NCBI GenBank assembly: GCA_035480775.1
Contig: DATIHK010000011.1
Location: 1-49,069, forward strand
DNA length: 49,069 nt
Origin: DATIHK01 sp035480775
GTDB taxonomy: Bacteria > Patescibacteriota > WWE3 > UBA101185 > UBA10185
Reading direction: 5' to 3'
Shown: piece by piece, positions 7,936 to 16,528 of the stretch
How positions within the stretch are numbered: the first letter of the stretch is position 1
Layout: every line of letters begins with the position of its first letter
Notes under the pieces: model-generated
What the model saw: only the letters and a program-made list of their open reading frames with translations
Database searches by the model: none
Told to the model about the DNA's origin: nothing
Program-made: the position numbers and the translations under genes

Positions 7936-9969
7936 TTATAGAGAAGAATTAGGTTCTTTATAAATAATAAGTTCTTGTCCAGGTTTTACCTTAACTCCGC
8001 TTAACATATTGGTTTCTGCAATTTTTTCCCAAGCACTTCCATCTCCATAAAATTCTTGAGAAATGGACCACAATGTATCTCCATCTTTAACAGTATATTT
8101 AACAACTAAATCAGACTGTGCATCTGCAGTAACTGATGGAATTGCCATCTTGTTTTGTACGTATTTTATAGGCATTCGAAGCGTATCTTTATATAAAATG
8201 GCTTCTTTAACATTTGGCTCTGAAACAAATGCTGTTCCTACCAAAAGCACCAGTAACAAGACTGAAACAATTAAGGGTTTTGTTCTAACTAAAACTGCTT
8301 TAAGCAGGCTTGTTCCATCTTTTTGCATATCTAACATATCTTTTATTAGTGCGGTAAAAAATACTAATGCAAACATTAATGAGCCTTGAAGTGCAAACAA
8401 AAGATATCCTTGAATGCTACTTTTGTGAAACACCAATAAGTAGTACCAACAAGAAATCAATGATAACAATATTAAAAGTAAATAATGGCTATGTTGTAAT
8501 ATACTAAACGGACTATTTTGACCTTTATTTATACCTTTAGTAGTGATCATGTAAGGTTTTTCAATTTTTAAGATTACTTGAATAAAAGCACTCAAAACAG
8601 TCGGCCATCTGGCTATGTGCAAAATTATTCCTCTCCAACTTAAGAAAACATTTTTAGGAGAGTGCCATTTATGACTCCAAATCCAAATTACAAAAGCCAT
8701 AATTGCGATTGGTAATGACATAAGCATAAAACTTATATAACTCACATTAGAAATAGGAGTATTTGTAAATAATGAAATTACAGGCAAAATAAACAAAATT
8801 AATAAGCTAGTTGAGTAAAATGTATACCAACTTTGAACGAATAAAAATTGAATCGCTTGTTTAAATGTATATTTTTTAATACATTTTGGAGTGTAATTTA
8901 TTAGTACTTGAATCATCGAAAATGCCCAAGCGAATTGTTGTGCTAAGTAGGTCTCAAAATTTTCTGGTCCGTCTCCAACAGCAATCACTTTTGGAACATA
9001 GACTCCTTGTTTGCCATTAGCAGCTAAAAATACTGTATCTAAATGATCTTCAGCGCGAGTAGGTTGAAAACCTCCAATATTTTTTATTGCAGCCATATCA
9101 TATGTTGAATGACTTCCTATAATAAACGGTGTTTTACAAAATCCGTAAAATCCCATTTGCATAGGACCTTGTAACACGAGCTCTTGTTCGGCAGATCCTC
9201 GAGCGGTCCAATCTTTTAAATTACCGTAAACACTAGGTGCTTGAACCCAGGCGACATTATCATCTCTAAAATAACCTAAAACTTCATCTAAATAATTTGG
9301 ATTTGGTATGTGATCGATATCTAATTGTGTAAAGTGTGAGTAAACACTTCCAAAAGCATCTATCCAAGCATTAACATTTCCAGCTTTAGTCTTAGCTTTA
9401 AATGGAGGAATATCTTGGTTCCATTTTTTAACCAATTTTTGTCCCCAAGTTGATACGTCTTTACGACTAAAATATTTGACTCCTAAGCTATTAGCCATTT
9501 TTTGAATATCTGGTGAGTGTTCTTTATCTACTACAACCCAACTATCGTGGGGAAATTTTACTTTTTTTAAAGCAACTAATTGTTTGCGGACAATGTCTAA
9601 ACTTTCTGATCCTGGAACTGTAGTTGTAATCATGGCAACATTTTTTACAATTCCGGCTTTTACAGCTGCTTTAGCGGGCATCTTTTGCGGTTTTTTCATA
9701 TTACCTAAGTAAAAAAGGTAAAAAGATGGAAGTATTGTGATATCGTAGAAAAAAGCCAATGAAATAAGGCTAAAAAGCACTAAATTACCTATATGTTCAG
9801 GAGTTAACCACCAGGCCCAAAATAAAACATTTACAAAGGTCCATAATGCTACAAGACATATATATTGAGCTGTCTGTTTCTTATTAAGCACGGTTAATTG
9901 CCTTACTGAAAGGCTTTTAAGGAGTTTTGTCTTAGTTGTGGTTTTGGTTCTTACTTGGCTATAGGCCAT
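7936..9969 (-). CDS. Cellulose-synthase-like family 2 glycosyltransferase with LysM domain
   Basis: The 677-residue product is a processive GT2 enzyme. Two N-terminal membrane helices are followed by the cytosolic catalytic domain with a DxD-type motif (QLDIDHIP) and a TRAEDHLD motif matching the catalytic TED, then several more membrane helices. The acceptor-end QxxRW motif appears as QQFAW, with Ala replacing Arg. A LysM domain at the very C-terminus (YTVKDGDTLWSISQEFYGD) would bind glycan outside. TTGACA-N17-TATAAT lies six bases before the ATG at 9969, so an in-frame TTG further upstream is rejected because it falls beyond this promoter. It is divergent from a secreted glycosidase, as in many exopolysaccharide loci. 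Confidence 0.85.
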   Translation of the reverse strand: MAYSQVRTKTTTKTKLLKSLSVRQLTVLNKKQTAQYICLVALWTFVNVLFWAWWLTPEHIGNLVLFSLISLAFFYDITILPSFYLFYLGNMKKPQKMPAKAAVKAGIVKNVAMITTTVPGSESLDIVRKQLVALKKVKFPHDSWVVVDKEHSPDIQKMANSLGVKYFSRKDVSTWGQKLVKKWNQDIPPFKAKTKAGNVNAWIDAFGSVYSHFTQLDIDHIPNPNYLDEVLGYFRDDNVAWVQAPSVYGNLKDWTARGSAEQELVLQGPMQMGFYGFCKTPFIIGSHSTYDMAAIKNIGGFQPTRAEDHLDTVFLAANGKQGVYVPKVIAVGDGPENFETYLAQQFAWAFSMIQVLINYTPKCIKKYTFKQAIQFLFVQSWYTFYSTSLLILFILPVISLFTNTPISNVSYISFMLMSLPIAIMAFVIWIWSHKWHSPKNVFLSWRGIILHIARWPTVLSAFIQVILKIEKPYMITTKGINKGQNSPFSILQHSHYLLLILLSLISCWYYLLVFHKSSIQGYLLFALQGSLMFALVFFTALIKDMLDMQKDGTSLLKAVLVRTKPLIVSVLLLVLLVGTAFVSEPNVKEAILYKDTLRMPIKYVQNKMAIPSVTADAQSDLVVKYTVKDGDTLWSISQEFYGDGSAWEKIAETNMLSGVKVKPGQELIIYKEPNSSL

Positions 9970-9975
9970 TGAAGT

Positions 9976-10004
9976 ATTATAGGTTATGCCAAAACCTTTG
10001 TCAA
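9976..10004 (-). promoter_or_regulatory. Consensus promoter of the GT2-LysM gene
   Basis: Perfect TTGACA (9999-10004) and TATAAT (9976-9981) are 17 bases apart on the minus strand, and the -10 ends six bases before the start codon. This is the clearest leaderless promoter in the window. Confidence 0.9.
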
Positions 10005-10025
10005 AGCCAGGTTGTTGCAATTCAG

Positions 10026-10054
10026 TTTGAAGTAATTAGCGTGTGTGGTAAAAT
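10026..10054 (+). promoter_or_regulatory. Promoter of the divergent glycosidase gene
   Basis: TTTGAA (10026-10031) and TAAAAT (10049-10054) have a 17-base spacer, and the -10 ends seven bases before the TTG start at 10062. It lies back to back with the GT2 promoter. Confidence 0.65.
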
Positions 10055-10061
10055 ACTCTAG

Positions 10062-11534
10062 TTGAATAATTACAAAAATCTATACAAAATCACTAAATAC
10101 TCCTTTAATTTACTATTAATTTCAGTTCTTTTTATCGGAACTTGCTTTGTCGTATTTACCAATCACTCCAACGCAAATGCCAACTCAGTTACAGTTTCCA
10201 ACGGAAAATTATTTGTAAATGGCCAAGAATTTGAAATTAAAGGAATGAACTATAATCCGGTACCAATTGGTCTTACCCAAATAGACCCTACTGCCGCAAC
10301 CAACGATGTTCCTAAGATTGCTCAACTAGGTGCAAACACTATAGGCACTTATAATTTGGGTAAATTCGATTGGTATCAAACAATTAACATTACAGCAGGA
10401 GAAAATTTTTATAACACTTTATACCCTGTAGCAGAAGCAAATAATTTAAAAATAATAGTTGCCTATTTCTCAAATCAAACTATTGATTGGACAAATGCAA
10501 CACAAGTTGCTCGAGCAAGTGCTCAATATCAAGAGTTAGTTATAAAAGCTAAAGATAAACCATCTACACTTATGTACCTTATTGGAAATGAAATTTTTGG
10601 AAGACTTTCGGATAATAATCAGAAAAAAGCTTATGCTACATGGATTGGCCAAATGGTAAACTGGACACACACCAACGATCCCAATCATCCAGTGACTTAT
10701 GCAGACGATGCGTTAAAAAATGGATTGGGTTGGCTAAGTTTATATTCCTCGAACTTGGATATTTATTCTATAAACAATTATGAGTGGGCAACACAGTCAG
10801 ATTTATCAAATATTTTAGCTGCAGATTCGGTTGCTTGGCCAAATAAACCAATTTTATTGCACGAATTTGGAACCGATAGCTTAGATGTACCTAAATGGGC
10901 AGAAGACGAATCAGCTCAAGCAGCAAAAGTTAAAGATTTAGTAACAAATGTCCAAAAAGTTTACGACAGCAATATATTTCCGCTAATTGGGCAAGTGTAT
11001 TTTGAATATACAGATCAATGGGACAAAATCGGGTCACCATCTCTACAAGATAAAGACACTGGCTGGCCCTGGTTATGTACAAACTGCTTTGACGCCAAAG
11101 CCAATGAAGATTTTTGGGGAATATCGCGGGCAGTTGGTGCAGCAAACGCAAATAATAGAGTTCTTAAAAGTGCCTATTACGCATTACAGCAAGTCTGGGC
11201 GCCACAAACTCCAACACCTATTCCGACTCCATTACCTACACCGGTGGGAAATGATACAACACCTCCAACTGTGAGCATTACGAATCCTTTAAACGCAAGT
11301 TTAGTCACAAATAAGGCTAGTGTGAGCATTTCAGCAAACGCAAGTGACAACGTTGGAGTAATAAAAGTAGAATTTTATATTAATAATGTACTTTTATGTG
11401 CCGATACTTCACAACCCTATACTTGCATCTGGAAAGTTCCTAAGCGAGTAGGTGCACAATTTACTATTTTAGTTAAAGCTTATGATACCGCAGGAAATGT
11501 CGGTACAAATACTGTAAGTGTAATTTCTAAATAG
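10062..11534 (+). CDS. Secreted TIM-barrel glycosidase with C-terminal Ig-like domain
   Basis: This 490-residue protein has an N-terminal signal/anchor segment (about residues 14-32) and a clan GH-A type barrel related to GH2/GH5/GH72 enzymes. The likely acid/base is Glu177 in IGNE and the likely nucleophile is Glu268 in HEFGTD. A Pro/Thr linker (about 386-400) leads to a bacterial Ig-like domain (PPTVSITNPLN to the end). It may trim or transfer the glycan made by the divergent GT2 gene. The start is an inferred leaderless TTG. The exact GH family and substrate are not settled. Confidence 0.8.
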   Translation: MNNYKNLYKITKYSFNLLLISVLFIGTCFVVFTNHSNANANSVTVSNGKLFVNGQEFEIKGMNYNPVPIGLTQIDPTAATNDVPKIAQLGANTIGTYNLGKFDWYQTINITAGENFYNTLYPVAEANNLKIIVAYFSNQTIDWTNATQVARASAQYQELVIKAKDKPSTLMYLIGNEIFGRLSDNNQKKAYATWIGQMVNWTHTNDPNHPVTYADDALKNGLGWLSLYSSNLDIYSINNYEWATQSDLSNILAADSVAWPNKPILLHEFGTDSLDVPKWAEDESAQAAKVKDLVTNVQKVYDSNIFPLIGQVYFEYTDQWDKIGSPSLQDKDTGWPWLCTNCFDAKANEDFWGISRAVGAANANNRVLKSAYYALQQVWAPQTPTPIPTPLPTPVGNDTTPPTVSITNPLNASLVTNKASVSISANASDNVGVIKVEFYINNVLLCADTSQPYTCIWKVPKRVGAQFTILVKAYDTAGNVGTNTVSVISK

Positions 11535-11801
11535 CTATTCGACTAGCAAGTTATCAATATAACAATATTTCCAGTCTTCTCCTGGTTGAAATGATTTAAC
11601 TACAGGGTGACTTGTAGAATGAAAATGCTTAGTTGCATGCTTATTCTTAGACTGGTCGCAACATCCAACATGACCACAAGTTAAACAAATTCTTAAGTGA
11701 AACCAAGTATCACCCATTTTCAAACATTCTTCACAACCATTAGGAGTATTAGGAGCTATAGATGCGTTGGCAGTTTTTAAATGGTCACAGATTTGATCCA
11801 C
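11535..11801 (-). CDS. UBP-type zinc finger protein, 88 aa
   Basis: This small protein is essentially one ZnF-UBP domain: Cys and His ligands are seen in CDHL, CEECLKMGD, LRICLTCGHVGCCD and HFHSTSHPV. In eukaryotes this domain binds the C-terminus of ubiquitin; bacterial stand-alone copies exist and their ligand is unknown. The start is GTG at 11801, five bases after TATAAT, so it is probably leaderless. It converges on the glycosidase with no gap between the two stops. Confidence 0.85.
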   Translation of the reverse strand: MDQICDHLKTANASIAPNTPNGCEECLKMGDTWFHLRICLTCGHVGCCDQSKNKHATKHFHSTSHPVVKSFQPGEDWKYCYIDNLLVE

Positions 11802-11855
11802 AAGTAATTATACATCAGTTGGAATATGTAAAATATCTAAGTATAATTAAATTAT

Positions 11856-12824
11856 ATGAAGACTATACTGATTATTGTAGTAACTGTAGTCATCGCGGGT
11901 TTCATAGTTACAACTTATCCTCAATTAAAATCGCAAGCATTAAATATTGTAATGTATAGCCAATGCGACGCTCCAACAGCTTATAAACTTGGTGCTCTAG
12001 ATGCAAAATTTGGATTGACTAATAAATTGGCAGAAGAAGATATTCAAAAAGCAACAAATATTTGGAGCAAAGCCTACGACAAAACTCTTTTTACAAATAA
12101 TTTTAATGCAGTCCTTACCGTAAATTTTGTCTATGACGAGCGATCGTATTTAAATTCACAAATCAGCCAATTAGAAAATCAACTGAGTAATAGTAACAAA
12201 TCTATTCAGCAACAAATAGGCGCTTATGAAGCAGATCTGATAATATTCGAAAAGAAGGTATCTAATTTTAAATCAAAAGTACAAGGCTTAGAAAGCTCGG
12301 GTAAAATGACTCGAGAAGTTTACAATAGCTTAGTAAGCGAGCAAAACGCTCTTATTGCAGAAGGTAATGCGTTAAATGCTAAAGCAAAAAGTCTTAACCT
12401 TGCAACTACAGATTACAATTCTCAAGTAAAAACTTTGAATCAAAATGTAGGTGAATTTAATCAATCTATTTCACAAAAACCTGAAGAAGGATTGTATGAC
12501 CCAAGCAACAATACGATAACCATCTATTTTGCGAGTAATCAAGACGAGCTGATTCATACATTAGCACATGAATTTGGCCACTCATTAGGAATGCAACATG
12601 TACAAGATCCACTGGCGATTATGTACCCTTCTGCTTCTTCAACCTTTTTGACTTCGCAAGAAGATTTACAAGAACTTAGTCTAGTTTGTATGAAACACCC
12701 GGTATTTTATAAATGGCTTCAAGAATTAATTATAGTGGCACATTCGATAGCGAGTACTTATAACTTAAGGCTGCCCTTCGTGCAAGATTTCGTTAATAGT
12801 TTGAACAATACTTTCCATACTTGA
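11856..12824 (+). CDS. Membrane-anchored metzincin protease with coiled coil
   Basis: The 322-residue product has an N-terminal membrane anchor (about residues 3-20), a long charged coiled-coil region (about 95-200) and a zinc protease motif HEFGHSLGMQH at 238-248, with the Met-turn Met256 in AIMYP. This is the metzincin (matrixin-like, M10) signature, so it should cleave proteins outside the cell. TTGGAA-N17-TATAAT ends eight bases before the ATG. Its last 60 bases overlap the 3' end of the converging response regulator gene. Confidence 0.85.
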   Translation: MKTILIIVVTVVIAGFIVTTYPQLKSQALNIVMYSQCDAPTAYKLGALDAKFGLTNKLAEEDIQKATNIWSKAYDKTLFTNNFNAVLTVNFVYDERSYLNSQISQLENQLSNSNKSIQQQIGAYEADLIIFEKKVSNFKSKVQGLESSGKMTREVYNSLVSEQNALIAEGNALNAKAKSLNLATTDYNSQVKTLNQNVGEFNQSISQKPEEGLYDPSNNTITIYFASNQDELIHTLAHEFGHSLGMQHVQDPLAIMYPSASSTFLTSQEDLQELSLVCMKHPVFYKWLQELIIVAHSIASTYNLRLPFVQDFVNSLNNTFHT

Positions 12825-13145
12825 ATTTGCCTTAATCATAAATTTAACTGCACCATAATTTAATGCTGCAAGAGTAGTTCCAAAATCACTTTTATTACTC
12901 AATACGACTACGGGAATGTCTTTATTTTTCGTGTCTTGCATTAAGGTATAAAGTACTTCCATACCATCTTTGTTAGGCATAATAACATCAAGTAATATTA
13001 AGTTTGGAGTAGTTGTTTTTAATTTTTCAAGACAGTCTTGACCGTCTACCGCTTCGATTGTTGAGAATCCACTGCTCTTTAATTTCTCTACTAATAATGC
13101 TCTTAGTGAATCTTCATCTTCGACAATTAATATTGTTTTAGGCAC
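12765..13145 (-). CDS. Receiver-only response regulator (second of two)
   Basis: A single receiver domain of 126 residues, with acidic pocket VEDED and phospho-acceptor Asp53 in LLLDVIMPN. There is no output domain. The GTG at 13145 is chosen because AAGGAGG lies six bases upstream and it overlaps the stop of the preceding receiver gene by eight bases; the longer frame would add a tail absent from the family. It is third in the kinase operon and probably takes part in a phosphorelay or protein-protein signalling. Confidence 0.85.
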   Translation of the reverse strand: MPKTILIVEDEDSLRALLVEKLKSSGFSTIEAVDGQDCLEKLKTTTPNLILLDVIMPNKDGMEVLYTLMQDTKNKDIPVVVLSNKSDFGTTLAALNYGAVKFMIKANSSMESIVQTINEILHEGQP

Positions 13146-13530
13146 TTTGAACCTCCTTAGGAAATAATAATTCTGAAACTTTATCAGCAATTTCTTCAAG
13201 CGTAGTATTACTTTTTATGAAATAATACGCAGGAGTATTTTTTACAACATTATCTATCGTCGTATCATTAGGATCTACATTAGTTAAGATTATAACCGGT
13301 ACTGATTTTCCCCAGTCATTGTTACGTAAATTTTCTAACATATCTTGTCCATTCATAACTGGCATTATTAAATCAAGTAATATCAGATCGGGTTTTTCAG
13401 ACATTGCCATGCGTAGCCCTTCTTCTCCATTGTGGGCATAAAATAACTGGTATTGGGTAGATTCTAGTTTTTCGGCAACTGCAGTTAGTAACTCTGGTTC
13501 ATCTTCAACTATCAAAATCTTTTTTGTCAT
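13138..13530 (-). CDS. Receiver-only response regulator (first of two)
   Basis: A stand-alone receiver domain of 130 residues with the VEDEP acidic pocket and phospho-acceptor Asp53 in ILLDLIMPV. It begins two bases after the stop of the MASE1 histidine kinase, so translation is probably coupled. Neither regulator carries a DNA-binding or enzymatic domain, so the output of this system must act through another protein. Confidence 0.88.
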   Translation of the reverse strand: MTKKILIVEDEPELLTAVAEKLESTQYQLFYAHNGEEGLRMAMSEKPDLILLDLIMPVMNGQDMLENLRNNDWGKSVPVIILTNVDPNDTTIDNVVKNTPAYYFIKSNTTLEEIADKVSELLFPKEVQSA

Positions 13531-13532
13531 AT

Positions 13533-15662
13533 TTATATTTTATTAGATATATCTGACTTTACAAGTAGAGGTATCGAAATTGTAAACTTAGTACCTTTAC
13601 CCTCAGAGCTTTCAAAAGTAAGAGTTCCTCCCCACTCTTCAATATACGATTTTGCTACGAACAGGCCCAAACCAGTTCCTTTAGTTCTGGTTCTCAGTGC
13701 ATTATTAGCTCTAAAAAACTTAGTGAACACTTTTTTTTGAGCTTCTTCTGGTATACCTATACCAGTGTCCGTAACAGTAACCACAATATATTGATCTTTT
13801 GATTCTACGGCTATATCAACTCTACCTTTTGGAACATTATATTTAATCGAATTTGATATGATATTTTCTAAAGCTCCACGAAATCTATTCGGGTCGATAT
13901 AAATATTGGGAATTTCTGGAGAATTGTAAGCTACGTGTATACCAATTCCATCTTTTTTTGCTTCGGGCTTTAATTCTTCAATTATGTTGCCAATAGTTTG
14001 GTTAACATCAGTATTTTGTGGAGAATCTTTTATACTTTTTTGATCAATTCGAGCTGCTTCTAATAAGTCATTTACCAACGCAATCATTCGCTCGTTGTTG
14101 TCTGAAATTTCTGCGATTACACTTTCTTGAGTTTTTTGAATACCCATATCGGTTAACTTTTCTAGATGCCATTTGATTCCCGTTAAAGGAGTGCGTAATT
14201 GATGCGCTGCAATTGATAGAAAGTTATCTTTTGCTTGTTCTAGTTCACGTTCTCTACTTATATTTCGAACGACAACCACACAACCTAAAATTTTACCTGT
14301 TTCGTCTTTAACTGCTGCTACGCTATCAGCCACAGGAATTTTTTCGCCATTCTTTTTGATAAGTATAGTGTGGTTTCTCATTTCACTATTTACTCCAGAT
14401 TTAATAACGTTTTCTATGATTGGAGGGTATGGAGAATCGGGAGACTTTTCTGATATAAAATGAAAAACTGTGCTGTAGAGATTATTTTTTACATCTTCAA
14501 ATCTATAGCCACTGAGTTTTTCGGCGACTGAATTCATTAAAATAATATGGTATTTAGTATCTACGACAAAAACTGCATCACCTATAGAAGTTAAAATAGT
14601 TTCTAATTTGTATCTTTCATGATCTACATTAATCTTCTCAGTTAATACTTGTTCAGCTGTGCTAATTAAATCTTTTTTAACTTCTTCTAAAATTTTATTT
14701 TGTTTTTCGTATTCAATAACTCTAAATTGCAAAGCTTTATTGACTTCTAAGCGTTCCGCAATTGCTGCTGATAATGTTAAAGATATTAAAGTAGAAACGC
14801 CAATAAAGAGTTGTAAAAATATCAGAGACTGACTAAGCATAGGGGTAATAAACGGTCCTACTCCTTGTACGGTTGCATAAATTGTCAAAATTGAAACTGC
14901 TACAGTATTTAGTAAAGTGACTCTTGGTTTATATCTAATCGACGACCAAATCAATGGTAGAAATAGAAGGTATAAAATGTGACCACTATGATCTTTAAAT
15001 CCTAAATAATCCCAAAAGACTATAAAATACAAAAAAATGAACAGACTATATAAAGCTACTGTCTCTAAAAGTCTATTAAAATTTATTTTTTCTAATTGTA
15101 AATTCTGCTTTGACTTGGTCTTTTGTAAAAGAACAATAAGTGCGGGTGTTACAACCAAACTGCCAAGTGCATCGCCAATCCACCAAGCTGTAAATGTTGG
15201 AATTAGTGCCGCGTTATCAGAGATAATTCCGTTTATTCTTAAACTAAAAACACCTATAGTGGCACTAACTAGAGGCCCAACTACTGCGCCAAAGAAAATT
15301 AAAATAAAATTTCCTTTTACGGACTTTCCTATTTCGTCTACTTTTACTAATCTTAGAATTAGCTTGGCGGCTACTACTGCTTCTAAAGTATTGCCTAAAC
15401 CTATTCCAAACGCAGCAAGTGGAGTAGCTCCTGTAGAAAGATTAACAAGAAAGGCAGCTAAAAAGATTGCTGGCCATAAATCGTATCCAAATAAAAGAAT
15501 AAACGCTAATGAAATTCCGGTGGGTGCCCAAACAGGAGTAGCAAAACCACTAACGGCATCTAGGCTTAGGCCAATCTTTGCAGTGACAAAGTAGAGCACA
15601 AATAAAATTAGAAGTCTTAAAACATACAGAGGCGAAAAAGTTTTTGGGAGAATATTTTGCAT
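13533..15662 (-). CDS. MASE1-PAS hybrid sensor histidine kinase
   Basis: This 709-residue kinase has an N-terminal MASE1 membrane sensor of about eight helices (residues 10-310), a coiled linker, a PAS domain (about 345-465) and a HisKA/HATPase core. The phospho-acceptor is His487 in AAHQLRTPL. The ATP-binding N box (NIISNSIKYN), G1 (DTGIGIP) and G2 (GTGLGLF) are intact. It senses an unknown membrane or cytosolic signal and should phosphorylate the two downstream receivers. TATAAT lies 14 bases upstream of the ATG with AGGA between, so the leader is very short. Confidence 0.9.
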   Translation of the reverse strand: MQNILPKTFSPLYVLRLLILFVLYFVTAKIGLSLDAVSGFATPVWAPTGISLAFILLFGYDLWPAIFLAAFLVNLSTGATPLAAFGIGLGNTLEAVVAAKLILRLVKVDEIGKSVKGNFILIFFGAVVGPLVSATIGVFSLRINGIISDNAALIPTFTAWWIGDALGSLVVTPALIVLLQKTKSKQNLQLEKINFNRLLETVALYSLFIFLYFIVFWDYLGFKDHSGHILYLLFLPLIWSSIRYKPRVTLLNTVAVSILTIYATVQGVGPFITPMLSQSLIFLQLFIGVSTLISLTLSAAIAERLEVNKALQFRVIEYEKQNKILEEVKKDLISTAEQVLTEKINVDHERYKLETILTSIGDAVFVVDTKYHIILMNSVAEKLSGYRFEDVKNNLYSTVFHFISEKSPDSPYPPIIENVIKSGVNSEMRNHTILIKKNGEKIPVADSVAAVKDETGKILGCVVVVRNISRERELEQAKDNFLSIAAHQLRTPLTGIKWHLEKLTDMGIQKTQESVIAEISDNNERMIALVNDLLEAARIDQKSIKDSPQNTDVNQTIGNIIEELKPEAKKDGIGIHVAYNSPEIPNIYIDPNRFRGALENIISNSIKYNVPKGRVDIAVESKDQYIVVTVTDTGIGIPEEAQKKVFTKFFRANNALRTRTKGTGLGLFVAKSYIEEWGGTLTFESSEGKGTKFTISIPLLVKSDISNKI

Positions 15663-15722
15663 AATATCCTAATAAAATTATACATAGTTGCTTGAAAAAT
15701 TAAAGTTCTTATTAAACAAAAA

Positions 15723-15768
15723 AACGACCCGGCAACTTGTGAGAATTTCCACAGGTTACAGGGTCGTT
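15723..15768 (-). terminator. Terminator of the 15795-16365 gene pair
   Basis: Arms AACGACCC (15723-15730) and GGGTCGTT (15761-15768) extend inward through AACTTGTG/CACAGGTT pairing with G-U steps. A U run follows on the minus strand. It separates the pair from the histidine kinase operon. Confidence 0.85.
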
Positions 15769-15794
15769 CGCTGTCTTGCAGTTAAAACATTGCC

Positions 15795-16169
15795 TTAGGT
15801 TCGCGGGTGCGACACTCTGTCAACAATCACACCGTTTTGAACCAGGCACCAAGGACCAGGCAAAAAGCGCGGCCAGACTTCGAAACTTTTAAATCCGAGC
15901 TCGACCGCGACCAATGCCAGAGCTTCACAGAGTTCATTCGCCCGAGCTTCTAGTCCTTCATGTGGGCAAGTGTCGGCATAAATAACAAAATCCGCGGAGT
16001 GTGGATCGGCGTCGACAACGGGGTGCAGAAGATTCACCAGGATGTCGGTGGACTCAAAACCAGAAATTCTGCAAGCCACTAGCTTGAGTCCGACCCGAAG
16101 CTCTTGCATCCTCGCCTGCAGATCTTGCTGAACGCTTAAATCTTTGGGCTCGATATTAATTAGAGGCAT
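15795..16169 (-). CDS. Unknown protein, 124 aa, possible tautomerase-like fold
   Basis: No family is recognised with confidence. The sequence starts Met-Pro and seems to hold two beta-alpha-beta units (residues about 1-50 and 58-105), which recalls the 4-oxalocrotonate tautomerase/CHMI superfamily with its N-terminal catalytic Pro; this is a hint only. AAGGGAG lies before the ATG. It is second in a two-gene unit after the 60-residue gene, with a 13-base gap. It is GC-richer than its neighbours (32 of 60 bases G/C at 15961-16020). Confidence 0.7.
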   Translation of the reverse strand: MPLINIEPKDLSVQQDLQARMQELRVGLKLVACRISGFESTDILVNLLHPVVDADPHSADFVIYADTCPHEGLEARANELCEALALVAVELGFKSFEVWPRFLPGPWCLVQNGVIVDRVSHPRT

Positions 16170-16182
16170 TCTCTACTCCCTT

Positions 16183-16365
16183 CTATTTGGGGTCTAGACC
16201 AACGCGTTCGCGAGCTTTCTCAAACATTTGCACAGTTTCAAGTTTCGGCTTGCTACCGATTAGCCAAGCGGGATCATCCCAGACAAGTGCATCGACGGTC
16301 AACAACATCGCAGCGTATTTCAGATGCCACTGTAGCCATTTAAGAAGCCTTTTGAGCAGGCTCAT
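16183..16365 (-). CDS. Unknown small protein, 60 aa
   Basis: I do not recognise this protein. Its N-terminal third is basic and amphipathic (LLKRLLKWLQWHLKYAAML), which would fit binding at the inner face of the membrane. AAAGGA lies before the ATG and a TTTACT-N17-TATAAT promoter sits upstream. It leads the two-gene unit with the 124-residue gene, and both end at one terminator. An equally long open frame lies antisense but has no ribosome binding site. Confidence 0.6.
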   Translation of the reverse strand: MSLLKRLLKWLQWHLKYAAMLLTVDALVWDDPAWLIGSKPKLETVQMFEKARERVGLDPK

Positions 16366-16405
16366 GTGAGATCCTTTCGCAAATGGTTTAACTCAAGTTG
16401 AGATG

Positions 16406-16434
16406 ATTATATTACAAAGTCGAATTATAGTAAA
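16406..16434 (-). promoter_or_regulatory. Promoter of the 15795-16365 gene pair
   Basis: On the minus strand TTTACT (16429-16434) and TATAAT (16406-16411) are 17 bases apart, with a leader of about 35 bases before the ATG at 16365. Confidence 0.75.
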
Positions 16435-16450
16435 CTATAGGGTAAGCTAA

Positions 16451-16480
16451 TTGGCATTCTTCATTCATTCATTGTATATT
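16451..16480 (+). promoter_or_regulatory. Promoter of the 16529-17278 gene
   Basis: TTGGCA (16451-16456) and TATATT (16475-16480) have an 18-base spacer that contains three copies of CATT in tandem. It is divergent from the promoter at 16406-16434. Confidence 0.65.
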
Positions 16481-16528
16481 GTGCATAGTTAATCCAACTT
16501 CCCACTTATATAGGTATAGGAGGGTGAA

